In this document: one piece after another, positions 44,134 through 52,397 of the stretch
Numbering within the stretch: the stretch's first letter is position 1
Layout: each line of letters starts with the position of its first letter
DNA from: CAZHTS01 sp964535315
GTDB lineage: Bacteria > Chloroflexota > Anaerolineae > Anaerolineales > Anaerolineaceae
Length of the DNA: 64,000 nt
Direction: 5' to 3'
NCBI GenBank assembly: GCA_964535315.1
Contig: CAZHTS010000011.1
Coordinates: forward strand, 17,472 to 81,471
Program-made: the position numbers and the translations under genes
The notes under the pieces: generated by a model
Database searches by the model: none
What the model was told of the DNA's origin: nothing
The model's input: only the letters and a program-made list of their open reading frames with translations

Positions 44134-45555
44134 ATGTTCAAGGATTTTGCTGAAGCGGCCAGATTTGTAAATGAACACGGCGTGCGCATGGTGGATATGA
44201 AGTTCAGCGATTTGTGGGGACGCTGGCATCATGTCACCCTGTCCGCCAGCGAATTCAAACCGGAGTTGATGAACTCCGGCATTGGTTTTGACGGTTCCAG
44301 TGTGGGGCTAAAAAGCGTCAAAGCCGGTGATATGGCGCTCGTCCCAGATTTGAGCAGCGGTTTCCTGGATCCGTTCTGGGAGGTGCCCACCTTGAGCTTC
44401 ATTTGCAATACCGTCGAAGCAGACACCAAGCAGTTATTCTTCCGCGACCCGCGCGAAATCGCCCGCCGGGCCGAGCGCTTTATGCAAACCACCGGCATCG
44501 CCGACGAAAGCCGTTGGGGGCCCGAATTCGAGTTCTACATCTTCAGCCAGGTCGCGATGCAAAATGACGTCAACGTCGCCTCGTATCGCGTCGAGTCGCT
44601 GGAGGCCAGCTGGAACAGCGCCCGCCCGGATGGACACGGGCATTATTTGCCCCTGCACGGCGGTTACCACGCCATCCCGCCCGCCGACCAGCACTTTGGG
44701 CTGCGCGCCCGCATGGTCACCCTGCTAGAAGAAATCGGCGTCCCGGTGAAGTACCACCATCACGAAGTGGGCGGGCCCGGGCAGAGCGAGATCGAGACGC
44801 CCCTGATGGGCTTAATCGCCGCCGCCGACGCCGCCATGATCATCAAATACGTGACCCGCATGGCCGCCCAGCAAGCCGGGCAAACCGTCACCTTTTTGCC
44901 CAAACCGCTCTATAACGAGGCCGGCAGCGGTATGCACTTTCACCAGCAGCTGTTTAAAAACGGCGCCAACGCCTTCTACGATCCGGCGCAGGCCAACCTG
45001 CTCAGCCAGACAGCGCTGTACTATATTGGCGGCCTGTTGACCCATGCCCCCGCCGTGCTGGCCTTCACCAACCCCAGCACCAATTCTTACCGCCGGCTGG
45101 TGCCCGGCTTTGAAGCGCCGATCAATTGCTTCTTCTCCAGCGGCAACCGCAGCGCCGCCATTCGCGTACCCAAATACGCCACCCAACCCAACAAGGTGCG
45201 CTTCGAATTCCGCCCGCCAGACGCCACCTGTAATCCTTACCTGGCCATGGCCGCCATGCTGATGGCCGGGTTGGACGGCATCCGCAATCAAATCGACCCG
45301 ACCCAGGCCGGGTTCGGGCCAATCAACGAGGATATCTTTGCCTGGACGCCCGAACGGCGCGCCGCCATCAAGAGCCTGCCCACCTCGCTGCACGAGGCCA
45401 TGATGGCGCTCCAGGACGACCACGGCTTTCTGCTGCAAGGCAACGTCTTCGACGAGGAAATGATCCAGGACTGGATCCGCACCAAATGCGCCGAAGAGCG
45501 CCAGGTGCAACTGCGCCCGCATCCCTACGAGATCCAGCTATATTACGATCTGTAG
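44134..45555 (+). CDS. glnA: type I glutamine synthetase
   Basis: A 473-residue GS-I. It makes glutamine from glutamate, ammonia and ATP. Visible motifs: GFDGSSV in the beta-grasp domain, the metal/substrate block GPEFEFYIF, HHEVGGPGQSEIE, the ATP/glutamate block SGMHFHQQL, the NPSTNSYRRLVPGFEAP latch region and RSAAIRVP. The usual adenylylation-site sequence near the C-terminus is not evident, so control by adenylylation is doubtful. GGAGAAGG precedes the ATG. The gene stands alone between terminators. Confidence 0.95.
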   Translation: MFKDFAEAARFVNEHGVRMVDMKFSDLWGRWHHVTLSASEFKPELMNSGIGFDGSSVGLKSVKAGDMALVPDLSSGFLDPFWEVPTLSFICNTVEADTKQLFFRDPREIARRAERFMQTTGIADESRWGPEFEFYIFSQVAMQNDVNVASYRVESLEASWNSARPDGHGHYLPLHGGYHAIPPADQHFGLRARMVTLLEEIGVPVKYHHHEVGGPGQSEIETPLMGLIAAADAAMIIKYVTRMAAQQAGQTVTFLPKPLYNEAGSGMHFHQQLFKNGANAFYDPAQANLLSQTALYYIGGLLTHAPAVLAFTNPSTNSYRRLVPGFEAPINCFFSSGNRSAAIRVPKYATQPNKVRFEFRPPDATCNPYLAMAAMLMAGLDGIRNQIDPTQAGFGPINEDIFAWTPERRAAIKSLPTSLHEAMMALQDDHGFLLQGNVFDEEMIQDWIRTKCAEERQVQLRPHPYEIQLYYDL

Positions 45556-45577
45556 CTGCAAACCCGCCAGAATGTTT

Positions 45578-45605
45578 ACCGGGTCATCCGCAAGGGTGAC
45601 CCGGT
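45578..45605. terminator. bidirectional terminator with GCAA tetraloop
   Basis: ACCGGGTCATCC and GGGTGACCCGGT pair over 12 bp (one G-T wobble) around the stable GNRA loop GCAA. It lies between the convergent glnA and SH3-protein genes. Confidence 0.75.
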
Positions 45606-45621
45606 GTTCTACGCCTGCACT

Positions 45622-46098
45622 TCAGGGGGCAGATACCACGCTCAAGAAATTGGCTGCCGCCCAGCCGCTGCGTTTTTCGTCGTACGGCGCCACCAGGTAC
45701 CACCACTGGTAACCATCCGCCTGGTGTGGGCCATCTTTGACCTGGAAGACTTCGGCGTCCATGCCCAAGAAGAGCTGTGGGCTGTTGATCCCCGGCCCCG
45801 AGCGGATGCGCAAACCGACGCCCTCGGTGCCGTTAATCTGCACATAACTGTTCAACTGGATGGCGCCCGGCCCCCCCGTTCCCGTAGGCGCCGCGGTCGG
45901 CGTCCAGGACAGCGCCGGGTCTGGGGTAAAGGTGGGCGTCGGCGCCGGGATGAGCGTCAACGCCGGCTCGGGGATAAACCCATTATCCGCCGGGCGCAGG
46001 AAGGCCAGGAGCGCAACGCTGGACAACAACAACACGCCCGCCACCCCCAGCGCGCCCAACACCACCCACAGGTTCAACTGCCGCCGCAGCCAGTTCAT
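45622..46098 (-). CDS. membrane-anchored bacterial SH3-domain protein
   Basis: A 158-residue protein with one N-terminal transmembrane helix (about 10-33), a Pro/Thr-rich extracytoplasmic linker, and a C-terminal bacterial SH3 domain (about 80-155: VGLRIRSGPGINSP, WWYLVAP, GWAAANFL). Such domains bind cell-wall peptides or act as scaffolds. It overlaps the antiporter gene by one base, so the two are coupled. Confidence 0.82.
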   Translation of the reverse strand: MNWLRRQLNLWVVLGALGVAGVLLLSSVALLAFLRPADNGFIPEPALTLIPAPTPTFTPDPALSWTPTAAPTGTGGPGAIQLNSYVQINGTEGVGLRIRSGPGINSPQLFLGMDAEVFQVKDGPHQADGYQWWYLVAPYDEKRSGWAAANFLSVVSAP

Positions 46099-47183
46099 CA
46101 GACCCCAGACGGCATCATGAAGAACGCCAACCCCAGGATAAGATAAACCGCCAGCAGCGCCGTCCCCTCCAACCAGTTGGATTCGCCGTCACCCGAGACC
46201 ATGCCGGTCACCAGCACCCCGGCGCCCACCGCAATCAGTTCAAAGGGGTTAAAAATCAGGGTCAACGGGTGCCCCAGCGCCAGGCTGACAAAGACCAGGA
46301 TTGGCGCCACGAACAATGCCACCTGTACGCTGGAAGAAACGGCGATCTCGACGCTCAAGTCCATCTGATTGCGGATCGCAACCTGCACCGCCACGAGATG
46401 CTCGGCGACATTACCCACCACCGGGATGAGGATGATCCCGAGGAAGAATTCGGATAAACCGATATTGGCGACCACGTGCTCGACCGCCCCAACCAGCAAT
46501 TCGCTCAGCACCACCACACCCAGCGTAGCCAACGCCAGCAATGCGATGGCCTGGGCGCGGGTATATTGTGGTTTGTGGTGCGACTCCGGCGCCGGATAAG
46601 TCATGGGGCTATCGGAAGCCCGCAGGCTAAAGATCAATCCCAACACATACAATATCAGCATCACCCCAGCCACACCCAGGCTGAGCGCCTCTACCGGCAT
46701 GCTATCTTCCGGTCCAATCGAATGGCTAAAAATGGAGGGGATGACCAGCGCCAGCACCGCCAGAGTCAACAAGACCGCGTGATTGCTCGCCTGGCGCCGG
46801 TCGAAACGCTGAATGCCGTTGCGGGCCCCGCCCAACACCATCGCCATGCCCAGCACCAGCAACAGGTTACCCAGGATGGAGCCGGTGATAGAAGCCTTGA
46901 CCAGTTCGAGCAAGCCGGCGTTGATCGCCACCAGGGTGATGATCAACTCGGCGGCGTTGCCCAACGTGGCATTGAGCAGCCCACCGATCTTGGGGCCGGT
47001 ATACACTGCCAGCGCCTCGGTCGCTGCGCCGATATAACCCGCCATCGGAATGACGCCCACCGCAGACAACACAAACACCCACACTGCGCCCCATGCCCCC
47101 CATTCGGCCCACAACGCCAGTGGGAAAGCCAGCAACAAAACGGAGAGCGGGTTTTTACGAATATATTGGAAGACCGATTTCAT
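46098..47183 (-). CDS. Ca2+/H+ antiporter
   Basis: A 361-residue antiporter of the Ca2+:cation CaCA/CAX family with about eleven transmembrane segments in two homologous halves. The alpha-repeats are visible as NATLGNAAELIITLVA and GNVAEHLVAVQVA, both holding the exchange-site acidic residue. It exports calcium using the proton gradient. I preferred the ATG at 47183 (MKSVFQYI) over an upstream GTG because AGGTGA lies 11 bases before it. Confidence 0.9.
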   Translation of the reverse strand: MKSVFQYIRKNPLSVLLLAFPLALWAEWGAWGAVWVFVLSAVGVIPMAGYIGAATEALAVYTGPKIGGLLNATLGNAAELIITLVAINAGLLELVKASITGSILGNLLLVLGMAMVLGGARNGIQRFDRRQASNHAVLLTLAVLALVIPSIFSHSIGPEDSMPVEALSLGVAGVMLILYVLGLIFSLRASDSPMTYPAPESHHKPQYTRAQAIALLALATLGVVVLSELLVGAVEHVVANIGLSEFFLGIILIPVVGNVAEHLVAVQVAIRNQMDLSVEIAVSSSVQVALFVAPILVFVSLALGHPLTLIFNPFELIAVGAGVLVTGMVSGDGESNWLEGTALLAVYLILGLAFFMMPSGV

Positions 47184-47265
47184 AGCCTGTTCACCTGGAT
47201 GCACGAAGTCAGGTAAAAATACCTTATTCCGATTATATCTTATTCAGATCAAACTGACTGTATGA

Positions 47266-47271
47266 TATAAT
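47266..47271 (+). promoter_or_regulatory. -10 element upstream of the second Ser/Thr kinase
   Basis: TATAAT on the plus strand, 17 bp after a weak TTCAGA, would start transcription about 12 nt before the GTG start. A TATAAT also reads on the minus strand at 47232-47237 toward the antiporter, so this 107-bp space probably holds divergent promoters. Confidence 0.45.
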
Positions 47272-47290
47272 CGAACACGGGTTCACAAAC

Positions 47291-48370
47291 GTGGCAGCAC
47301 AGATACTCAACAATCGCTACTTACTACAACAAACGCTTGGCACCGGCGGCATGGCGGTCGTGTACAAGGCGCATGACCGCATGCTGGAACGGCCGGTGGC
47401 CATTAAAGTTTTGCGCGAGGATTTCTCGCGGGATGCGACTTTTCGCGAGCGCTTCAGGCTGGAGGCCAAAGCCGCCGCCAACCTGAACCACCCCAACATC
47501 GTCACCGTGTACGATTTTGGCCTGGATCTGGGGCGCCTGTTCATCGTCATGGAATACATGCCCGGCACGGATCTAAAAACCATCCTGCGCCAGCGTGGAC
47601 GGATGAGCCTGCAAGAGGTCATCCCGTTGATGACCCAGGCCTGCGCCGGCATCGGCTATGCGCACAGAGCCGGGCTCGTGCACTGCGATGTCAAACCGCA
47701 AAATATGCTCGTCTCCCCCGACCAGCGCCTCAAGGTGACCGACTTCGGCATCGCTCGCGCGCTGTCTTCCATTCACCCCGAGGAGCGCAGCAGCGTGGTG
47801 TGGGGCTCGCCTCAGTACTTTTCGCCCGAACAGGCCTCCGGCAGCGCCCCCTCCCCCGCCTCAGATGTCTATTCGCTGGGCGTCATCCTCTACGAACTGC
47901 TCACCGGACAGCTGCCCTTCATCGCCGATAACCCCGGCGAACTGGCCCGCCTGCACCGCGAGTACGCCCCGCGCCCGCCCCGCCGTCTCAATCCGGATAT
48001 CCCGCAGCCGCTCGAACAGATCATCCTCAAGGTGCTTTCCAAAGAACCCTCGGCCCGCTACCGCACCGCCGACCAGTTGGGGCGCGTCCTGGAAAACTTT
48101 ATCCCCTACGCCCAGCAGGCCTACAACAATAATTACCCCCCGGTCGCTCCCCCTCCACCGCCGCCGCCCAGCTATCATACCCCCACCCCGCCGCCGCGGC
48201 GGATCGCACCAACGCCAACACCCGATCCAGACGACGCCGCCCCCGAAAACGACCCCTTAGACATCGACTGGGCCACGATTGGCCTGGGCCTGACCGCCAT
48301 CCTGGTTGTCCTCGGCCTGATCCCCTTCTGGTTGTACGTGATCACCGTGGTGCAATATAACGTTCATTGA
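47291..48370 (+). CDS. Ser/Thr protein kinase with C-terminal transmembrane helix
   Basis: A 359-residue kinase: glycine loop LGTGGMAVVYKA, ATP-binding Lys39, catalytic HCDVKPQN (Cys in place of the Arg of HRD) and DFGIAR. A proline-rich linker (about 275-315) leads to one transmembrane helix near the C-terminus with almost nothing outside, so it has no external sensor domain. RD-to-CD substitution may change activation-loop control. The start is GTG with no clear ribosome-binding site. Confidence 0.9.
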   Translation: MAAQILNNRYLLQQTLGTGGMAVVYKAHDRMLERPVAIKVLREDFSRDATFRERFRLEAKAAANLNHPNIVTVYDFGLDLGRLFIVMEYMPGTDLKTILRQRGRMSLQEVIPLMTQACAGIGYAHRAGLVHCDVKPQNMLVSPDQRLKVTDFGIARALSSIHPEERSSVVWGSPQYFSPEQASGSAPSPASDVYSLGVILYELLTGQLPFIADNPGELARLHREYAPRPPRRLNPDIPQPLEQIILKVLSKEPSARYRTADQLGRVLENFIPYAQQAYNNNYPPVAPPPPPPPSYHTPTPPPRRIAPTPTPDPDDAAPENDPLDIDWATIGLGLTAILVVLGLIPFWLYVITVVQYNVH

Positions 48371-48375
48371 TCGAC

Positions 48376-49038
48376 ATGCCTGATATCCTGCTCTCAGCCT
48401 CCATCTTGTCTGCCGACTTTGCCCGCCTGGGCGAAGAGATTGACGCCGCCGAAGCCGGCGGGGTGGATTGGATCCACGTCGATGTGATGGACGGCCAGTT
48501 CGTCCCCAACCTCAGCATGGGCCCCTTTGTCGTTGAAACCTGCCGGCGCATCAGCAAACTGCCGCTGGACGTGCACCTGATGATCGAGACCCCCGACCGC
48601 ATCGTGCCGGCTTTTGCCCGGGCCGGCGCCAGCATTCTCAGCGTGCATATCGAGAACACCCCACACATCCACCGCGTGCTCAGCGAGATCCACGCAGCCG
48701 GATGCAAGGCGGGGGTAGTGCTCAACCCCGGCACCCCGGCCCACAGCATCTCAGCCGTGTTACCGCTGGTCGACCAGGTACTGGTGATGACCGTCGACCC
48801 CGGCTACTCCGGTCAGGCCTTCCAGCCCGAAACCGTTGCTAAAATTGCCGAAGTGCGCCAGATGTTGGATCAGATCCAGTCGCCGGCCGTATTACAGGTA
48901 GACGGCGGCATCACCCCCGAAACCCTGCCGCAGGTCTACGCCGCCGGGGCGCGCTGCTGCGTGGCAGCTACCGCCATCTTTAAACACCCGGCCGGCATCT
49001 CCGCCGGAATCCAGGCGCTGCGCCGGGCGATCGCTTAA
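48376..49038 (+). CDS. rpe: ribulose-phosphate 3-epimerase
   Basis: A 220-residue TIM-barrel epimerase interconverting ribulose-5-P and xylulose-5-P. Motifs: SASILSADFARLGEE, the metal/catalytic HVDVMDGQFVPNLS and LDVHLMI, VMTVDPGYSGQAF, and QVDGGITPETL with the second catalytic Asp. The ATG at 48376 fits the family start, although no strong ribosome-binding site precedes it; it follows the kinase stop by five bases and may be coupled. Confidence 0.95.
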   Translation: MPDILLSASILSADFARLGEEIDAAEAGGVDWIHVDVMDGQFVPNLSMGPFVVETCRRISKLPLDVHLMIETPDRIVPAFARAGASILSVHIENTPHIHRVLSEIHAAGCKAGVVLNPGTPAHSISAVLPLVDQVLVMTVDPGYSGQAFQPETVAKIAEVRQMLDQIQSPAVLQVDGGITPETLPQVYAAGARCCVAATAIFKHPAGISAGIQALRRAIA

Positions 49039-49094
49039 ACAAAAATCACGGCCGGGGCCGCGATCTTTGTTAGACAATGGGAACGTTGATAACT

Positions 49095-49277
49095 TTACGA
49101 GGTCTTAGCCATCGTCCGGATGCAGCGAGCGCACAACATCTTACGCACCTGGCGACCATTTTCAAAAACCGAGACCTTTTGCAGGTTCGGACGAAAAGTC
49201 CGGCGGGTAGCGCGCAAGGAGAAGCTTCGATTGTGTCCAAACGTGGTTGTCTTACCGCAAGATTCGCACTTTGCCAT
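49095..49277 (-). CDS. rpmB: 50S ribosomal protein L28
   Basis: A 60-residue ribosomal protein. It has the zinc-binding C+ form: CESCG at the N-terminus and CARC near the C-terminus. The core RRTFRPNLQKV is typical. The ATG at 49277 was chosen over the GTG just before it. It is transcribed from its own promoter, opposite in direction to the neighbouring genes. Confidence 0.93.
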   Translation of the reverse strand: MAKCESCGKTTTFGHNRSFSLRATRRTFRPNLQKVSVFENGRQVRKMLCARCIRTMAKTS

Positions 49278-49340
49278 CACTCAAGATCCTTTCCTATCTA
49301 TGAATGCCGTGATCGGTTAAAATAGATCCAGCGAAAGGAA

Positions 49341-49369
49341 ATTCTACCACAAACCGCATCGAATATCAA
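49341..49369 (-). promoter_or_regulatory. rpmB promoter
   Basis: On the minus strand, -35 TTGATA (49369-49364), 17-bp spacer and -10 TAGAAT (49346-49341), about 65 bp upstream of the rpmB start. Confidence 0.65.
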
Positions 49370-49407
49370 GTTTGACGGGTTTAATATTAGAAAAGGGCTA
49401 CGAACAG

Positions 49408-49761
49408 ATGAACGACGGAAATCCACTAGGCAATATTTATATATCGCATCGCGCCATCGCCACCATCGCCAGCCAGTCGGCGATCGAGTCGTATGGCGTG
49501 GTTGGCCTGGCCGCCAAAAACCTGGCCGAAGGACTGGCTCAGGTAATCATTAAGGACCCGACCATGGGCGTCGAGGTTCATTTTGACGGCGAAAAAATTG
49601 AAATCGAACTGTACATCATCGTTGAATACGGAACTCGTGTCAAAATGGTCGCCGCCAGTGTGGCTGATAGTGTGCGCTATCAGGTGGAAAAATCGATCGG
49701 TATTCCCGTTGTGAGAGTCAATGTGCACGTACGCGGACTGCGGATCAGCAACCCCGATTAA
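49408..49761 (+). CDS. Asp23/Gls24-family protein
   Basis: A 117-residue protein of the Asp23/Gls24 (alkaline-shock-like) family: NIYISHRAIATIASQSA, VEVHFDGEKIEIELYI and VNVHVRGLRI are typical. Members are envelope-stress scaffolds or companions of the fatty-acid kinase genes. It lies directly before the fakA-like gene, as in many Gram-positive genomes. The start at 49408 has AAAGG upstream. Confidence 0.9.
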   Translation: MNDGNPLGNIYISHRAIATIASQSAIESYGVVGLAAKNLAEGLAQVIIKDPTMGVEVHFDGEKIEIELYIIVEYGTRVKMVAASVADSVRYQVEKSIGIPVVRVNVHVRGLRISNPD

Positions 49762-49805
49762 CGTTTTTCGTCATCCCATTATCGAGCTATTTTTTCAGGA
49801 GTACC

Positions 49806-51500
49806 ATGAGCAACGATCCGCAAAATATTTCCGCCGCGGGCGGCAAAGAAATGGCAAGGGTGTCTGCCCTGGATGGACAGGCGCTGAAGGCATTGGTAGA
49901 AGCCAGCATGATCTGGCTCAAAACCAACCAGCAAACCGTGAACGCATTAAATGTCTTCCCGGTGCCTGACGGTGATACCGGCACCAACATGTTGCTGACC
50001 ATGCAGGCGGCCTACGGTGAGGTGGCGCATTCGGGCGAACACAATGTGGGTAAGATGGCCCACGCCGTCGCCCAGGGCGCCCTGATGGGAGCACGCGGCA
50101 ACTCGGGGGTCATCCTCTCGCAGTTATGGCGTGGTTTCGCCCGCGCCATGGACAGCCTGGACACGATGGATGCGGCGCTCTTTGTGCGCGCCCTGGCCGA
50201 AAGTCGTAACACCGCTTATAAGGGCGTGGTTCGACCGGTAGAAGGCACCATCCTGACCGTGGCCAAAGACATGGCCGCCGCTGCCGAACAGGCCCTGACC
50301 GAGACCAATGACGTGGGCGTCATCCTGGAAAAGGTCGTCGAGGCCGCCGATGTGTCCGTCAAACACACCCCCGAGCTCCTGCCCATCCTCAAACAGGCCG
50401 GCGTGGTCGACTCGGGCGGGAAAGGGCTGTTCTTCATCCTGGAAGGCATGCTGCGCCATCTCAAGGGACTGCCGCTCGACACCGCCGTCACTACCGTGCA
50501 GCCCTTATCCATGATCAACCTGGAAAACACCATGGAAGAAATCGAAGAGGGTCAGGATTTTGAGGTCGTGATCGACTTTCGCCCCAGCGGCAGCTTCGAT
50601 CTGGAAAGCTTCTACAACCAGTTGAGCGGCATGGGCACCTCAATCCAGGTCGGTGAAGGTGATGGTATCTACCGCATGCATATCCACGTCCCTACCGAAC
50701 AACGCTACGCCCCCATCGATTACACCATGCAAATTGGCACCGTCACCAAGGTAGCCATCGAAAACCTGCGGGCGCAAATGGCAGACATCGAAGACGCCGC
50801 CGCCCCGGTCAAGGCCGATTACACCCTCACCCCGGTTGAGCCGGGCCACATCGCCGTGATCGCCGTATCCCCCGGCACCGGCATCAGCCGTATCTTCGCC
50901 AGCCTGGGCGTCAGCGGCATCGTTTCGGGCGGGCAGACGATGAACCCCAGCACCGAAGAGATTCTCAAATCCTTTGAGAACCTGCCGACCGATAAAATCA
51001 TCATCCTGCCCAACAATAAGAACATCATCCTGGCCGCTCAGACCGCCTCCAAAGTAACGGTCAAGCAGGTGGCCGTCATCCCCAGCAACACCGTCCCGCA
51101 GGGGCTCAGCGCACTGCTGCGCATGATCCCCGACGGAAACTTTGAAGATGTGGTCAAGGAGATGAGCGAGGCCATTCGCGAGGTTGAAACCGGTGAAATC
51201 ACCGTCGCCACCCGCTCGGTCGAGATCAACGGCGTCGACGTGCACGAAGGCGAGGTGATCGCCCTGCTCAACGGCAAGCTGGTGCAGTCCAGCGACTCGC
51301 TTGAAGACGCCTGCCTGGGGCTGCTGCAGAAGGCCAACACCGCCGAGCGCGAACGCATTACCTTCTTCTACGGCAACAATATCACCAAGCCCGAAGTCAA
51401 TCGCATCGTCGACAAAATCCGCAAGGCCTATCCCGCCCACGAAATCGAGATCCACGAAGGCGGCCAGCCCCATTATCAATTCATCATCGCCGTCGAATAA
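49806..51500 (+). CDS. fakA: fatty-acid-kinase-like protein (DAK2/DhaL domain)
   Basis: A 564-residue FakA-type protein. The N-terminal DhaL domain binds ATP-Mg through NVFPVPDGDTGTNM and the ARGNSGVILSQ loop. A middle domain and a C-terminal EDD-like domain (IAVSPGTGISRIFASLG, ILPNNKNI) follow. FakA phosphorylates fatty acids presented by a DegV/FakB protein, allowing exogenous fatty acids to enter lipid synthesis. A DegV gene follows after 2 nt, supporting this. Confidence 0.9.
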   Translation: MSNDPQNISAAGGKEMARVSALDGQALKALVEASMIWLKTNQQTVNALNVFPVPDGDTGTNMLLTMQAAYGEVAHSGEHNVGKMAHAVAQGALMGARGNSGVILSQLWRGFARAMDSLDTMDAALFVRALAESRNTAYKGVVRPVEGTILTVAKDMAAAAEQALTETNDVGVILEKVVEAADVSVKHTPELLPILKQAGVVDSGGKGLFFILEGMLRHLKGLPLDTAVTTVQPLSMINLENTMEEIEEGQDFEVVIDFRPSGSFDLESFYNQLSGMGTSIQVGEGDGIYRMHIHVPTEQRYAPIDYTMQIGTVTKVAIENLRAQMADIEDAAAPVKADYTLTPVEPGHIAVIAVSPGTGISRIFASLGVSGIVSGGQTMNPSTEEILKSFENLPTDKIIILPNNKNIILAAQTASKVTVKQVAVIPSNTVPQGLSALLRMIPDGNFEDVVKEMSEAIREVETGEITVATRSVEINGVDVHEGEVIALLNGKLVQSSDSLEDACLGLLQKANTAERERITFFYGNNITKPEVNRIVDKIRKAYPAHEIEIHEGGQPHYQFIIAVE

Positions 51501-51502
51501 AT

Positions 51503-52369
51503 ATGGGCTCCGTCTGCGTACTTACCGACAGTTCGGCGCAAATCCCCCAGCCATCCTTCCCCGGCCAGGAACTGGTGCGGGTGCTGCCCCTGGATGTAGA
51601 GCTCGAAGGAGAGATTTACGGCGAGGGCAAAAATCGCAAGGCCAGCAGCCTGCCGCCCTCGGCAGATCAGCGCTTAAGGCCGCGCCTGATACCGCCTTCG
51701 GTAGAAAAACTGCGCCAGGTATTCATCCATCTGGGTCAGAGTTACAACGAGATCATCGCCGTTCTGCTCTCGTCGGAACTCAGCCCGGTATACAGCAACG
51801 CCCTGCAGGCCGCCGACTCGTTGCGCGGCGTCGTCTCGGTGCAAATCATCGACTCGCAGACGTTGTCCGTCGGCCAGGGCACGCTGGTCAGGGCCGCCGC
51901 CGAGGCCGCCAGTCACGGCGCCTCGGCCACCGAGATCGACCGCCTGGTGCGCAGCCTGATCCCGCACGTGTACACCGTGCTGTGCACCCCCAGCCTGACC
52001 TATCTGCATTACGCCGGCTATCTGGATCACGCTCAGGCGACCGTGAGCGAGATGCTGGGACTCTTCCCCATCTTCGCCCTGGAAGAGGGCAAGCTCACCC
52101 CGCTCGAGAAGGTGCGCAACCACCGCGGCGTGCTCGATTTCCTGCTCGAGTTCATGGAAGAGTTCGACCACCTGCAACAGATCGCCATCCTGCAGAGCAG
52201 CCCGGCCCTCAGCCAGGAAACGCGCACCCTGCGCGAGCAGGCCGAAGAGAGCTTCCCCGGTACGCCGTTCAGCGAACACACCATCAATCTGCCGTTAGCA
52301 ACCTTGTTTGGGCCGCGCTGCATGGGGATGTTCCTGGTGGAAGCGCTTCATCAGAAGAAAGCGCATTGA
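51503..52369 (+). CDS. DegV/FakB-family fatty-acid-binding protein
   Basis: A 288-residue DegV protein: VLTDSSAQIP at the N-terminus, SSELSPVYSNA and the C-terminal LATLFGPRCMG match the family that binds a fatty acid in a buried pocket and presents it to FakA. It is two bases downstream of the fakA-like gene, so the two form a functional pair. The fatty-acid specificity is unknown. Confidence 0.9.
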   Translation: MGSVCVLTDSSAQIPQPSFPGQELVRVLPLDVELEGEIYGEGKNRKASSLPPSADQRLRPRLIPPSVEKLRQVFIHLGQSYNEIIAVLLSSELSPVYSNALQAADSLRGVVSVQIIDSQTLSVGQGTLVRAAAEAASHGASATEIDRLVRSLIPHVYTVLCTPSLTYLHYAGYLDHAQATVSEMLGLFPIFALEEGKLTPLEKVRNHRGVLDFLLEFMEEFDHLQQIAILQSSPALSQETRTLREQAEESFPGTPFSEHTINLPLATLFGPRCMGMFLVEALHQKKAH

Positions 52370-52385
52370 TCGGCATACTTTGCGG

Positions 52386-52391
52386 TAAAAT
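52386..52391 (+). promoter_or_regulatory. -10-like TAAAAT at the recG start
   Basis: TAAAAT ends seven bases before the recG ATG and there is no ribosome-binding site. If used, transcription starts at or next to the A of ATG, giving a leaderless message. No clear -35 is present. Confidence 0.35.
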
Positions 52392-52397
52392 AAACCT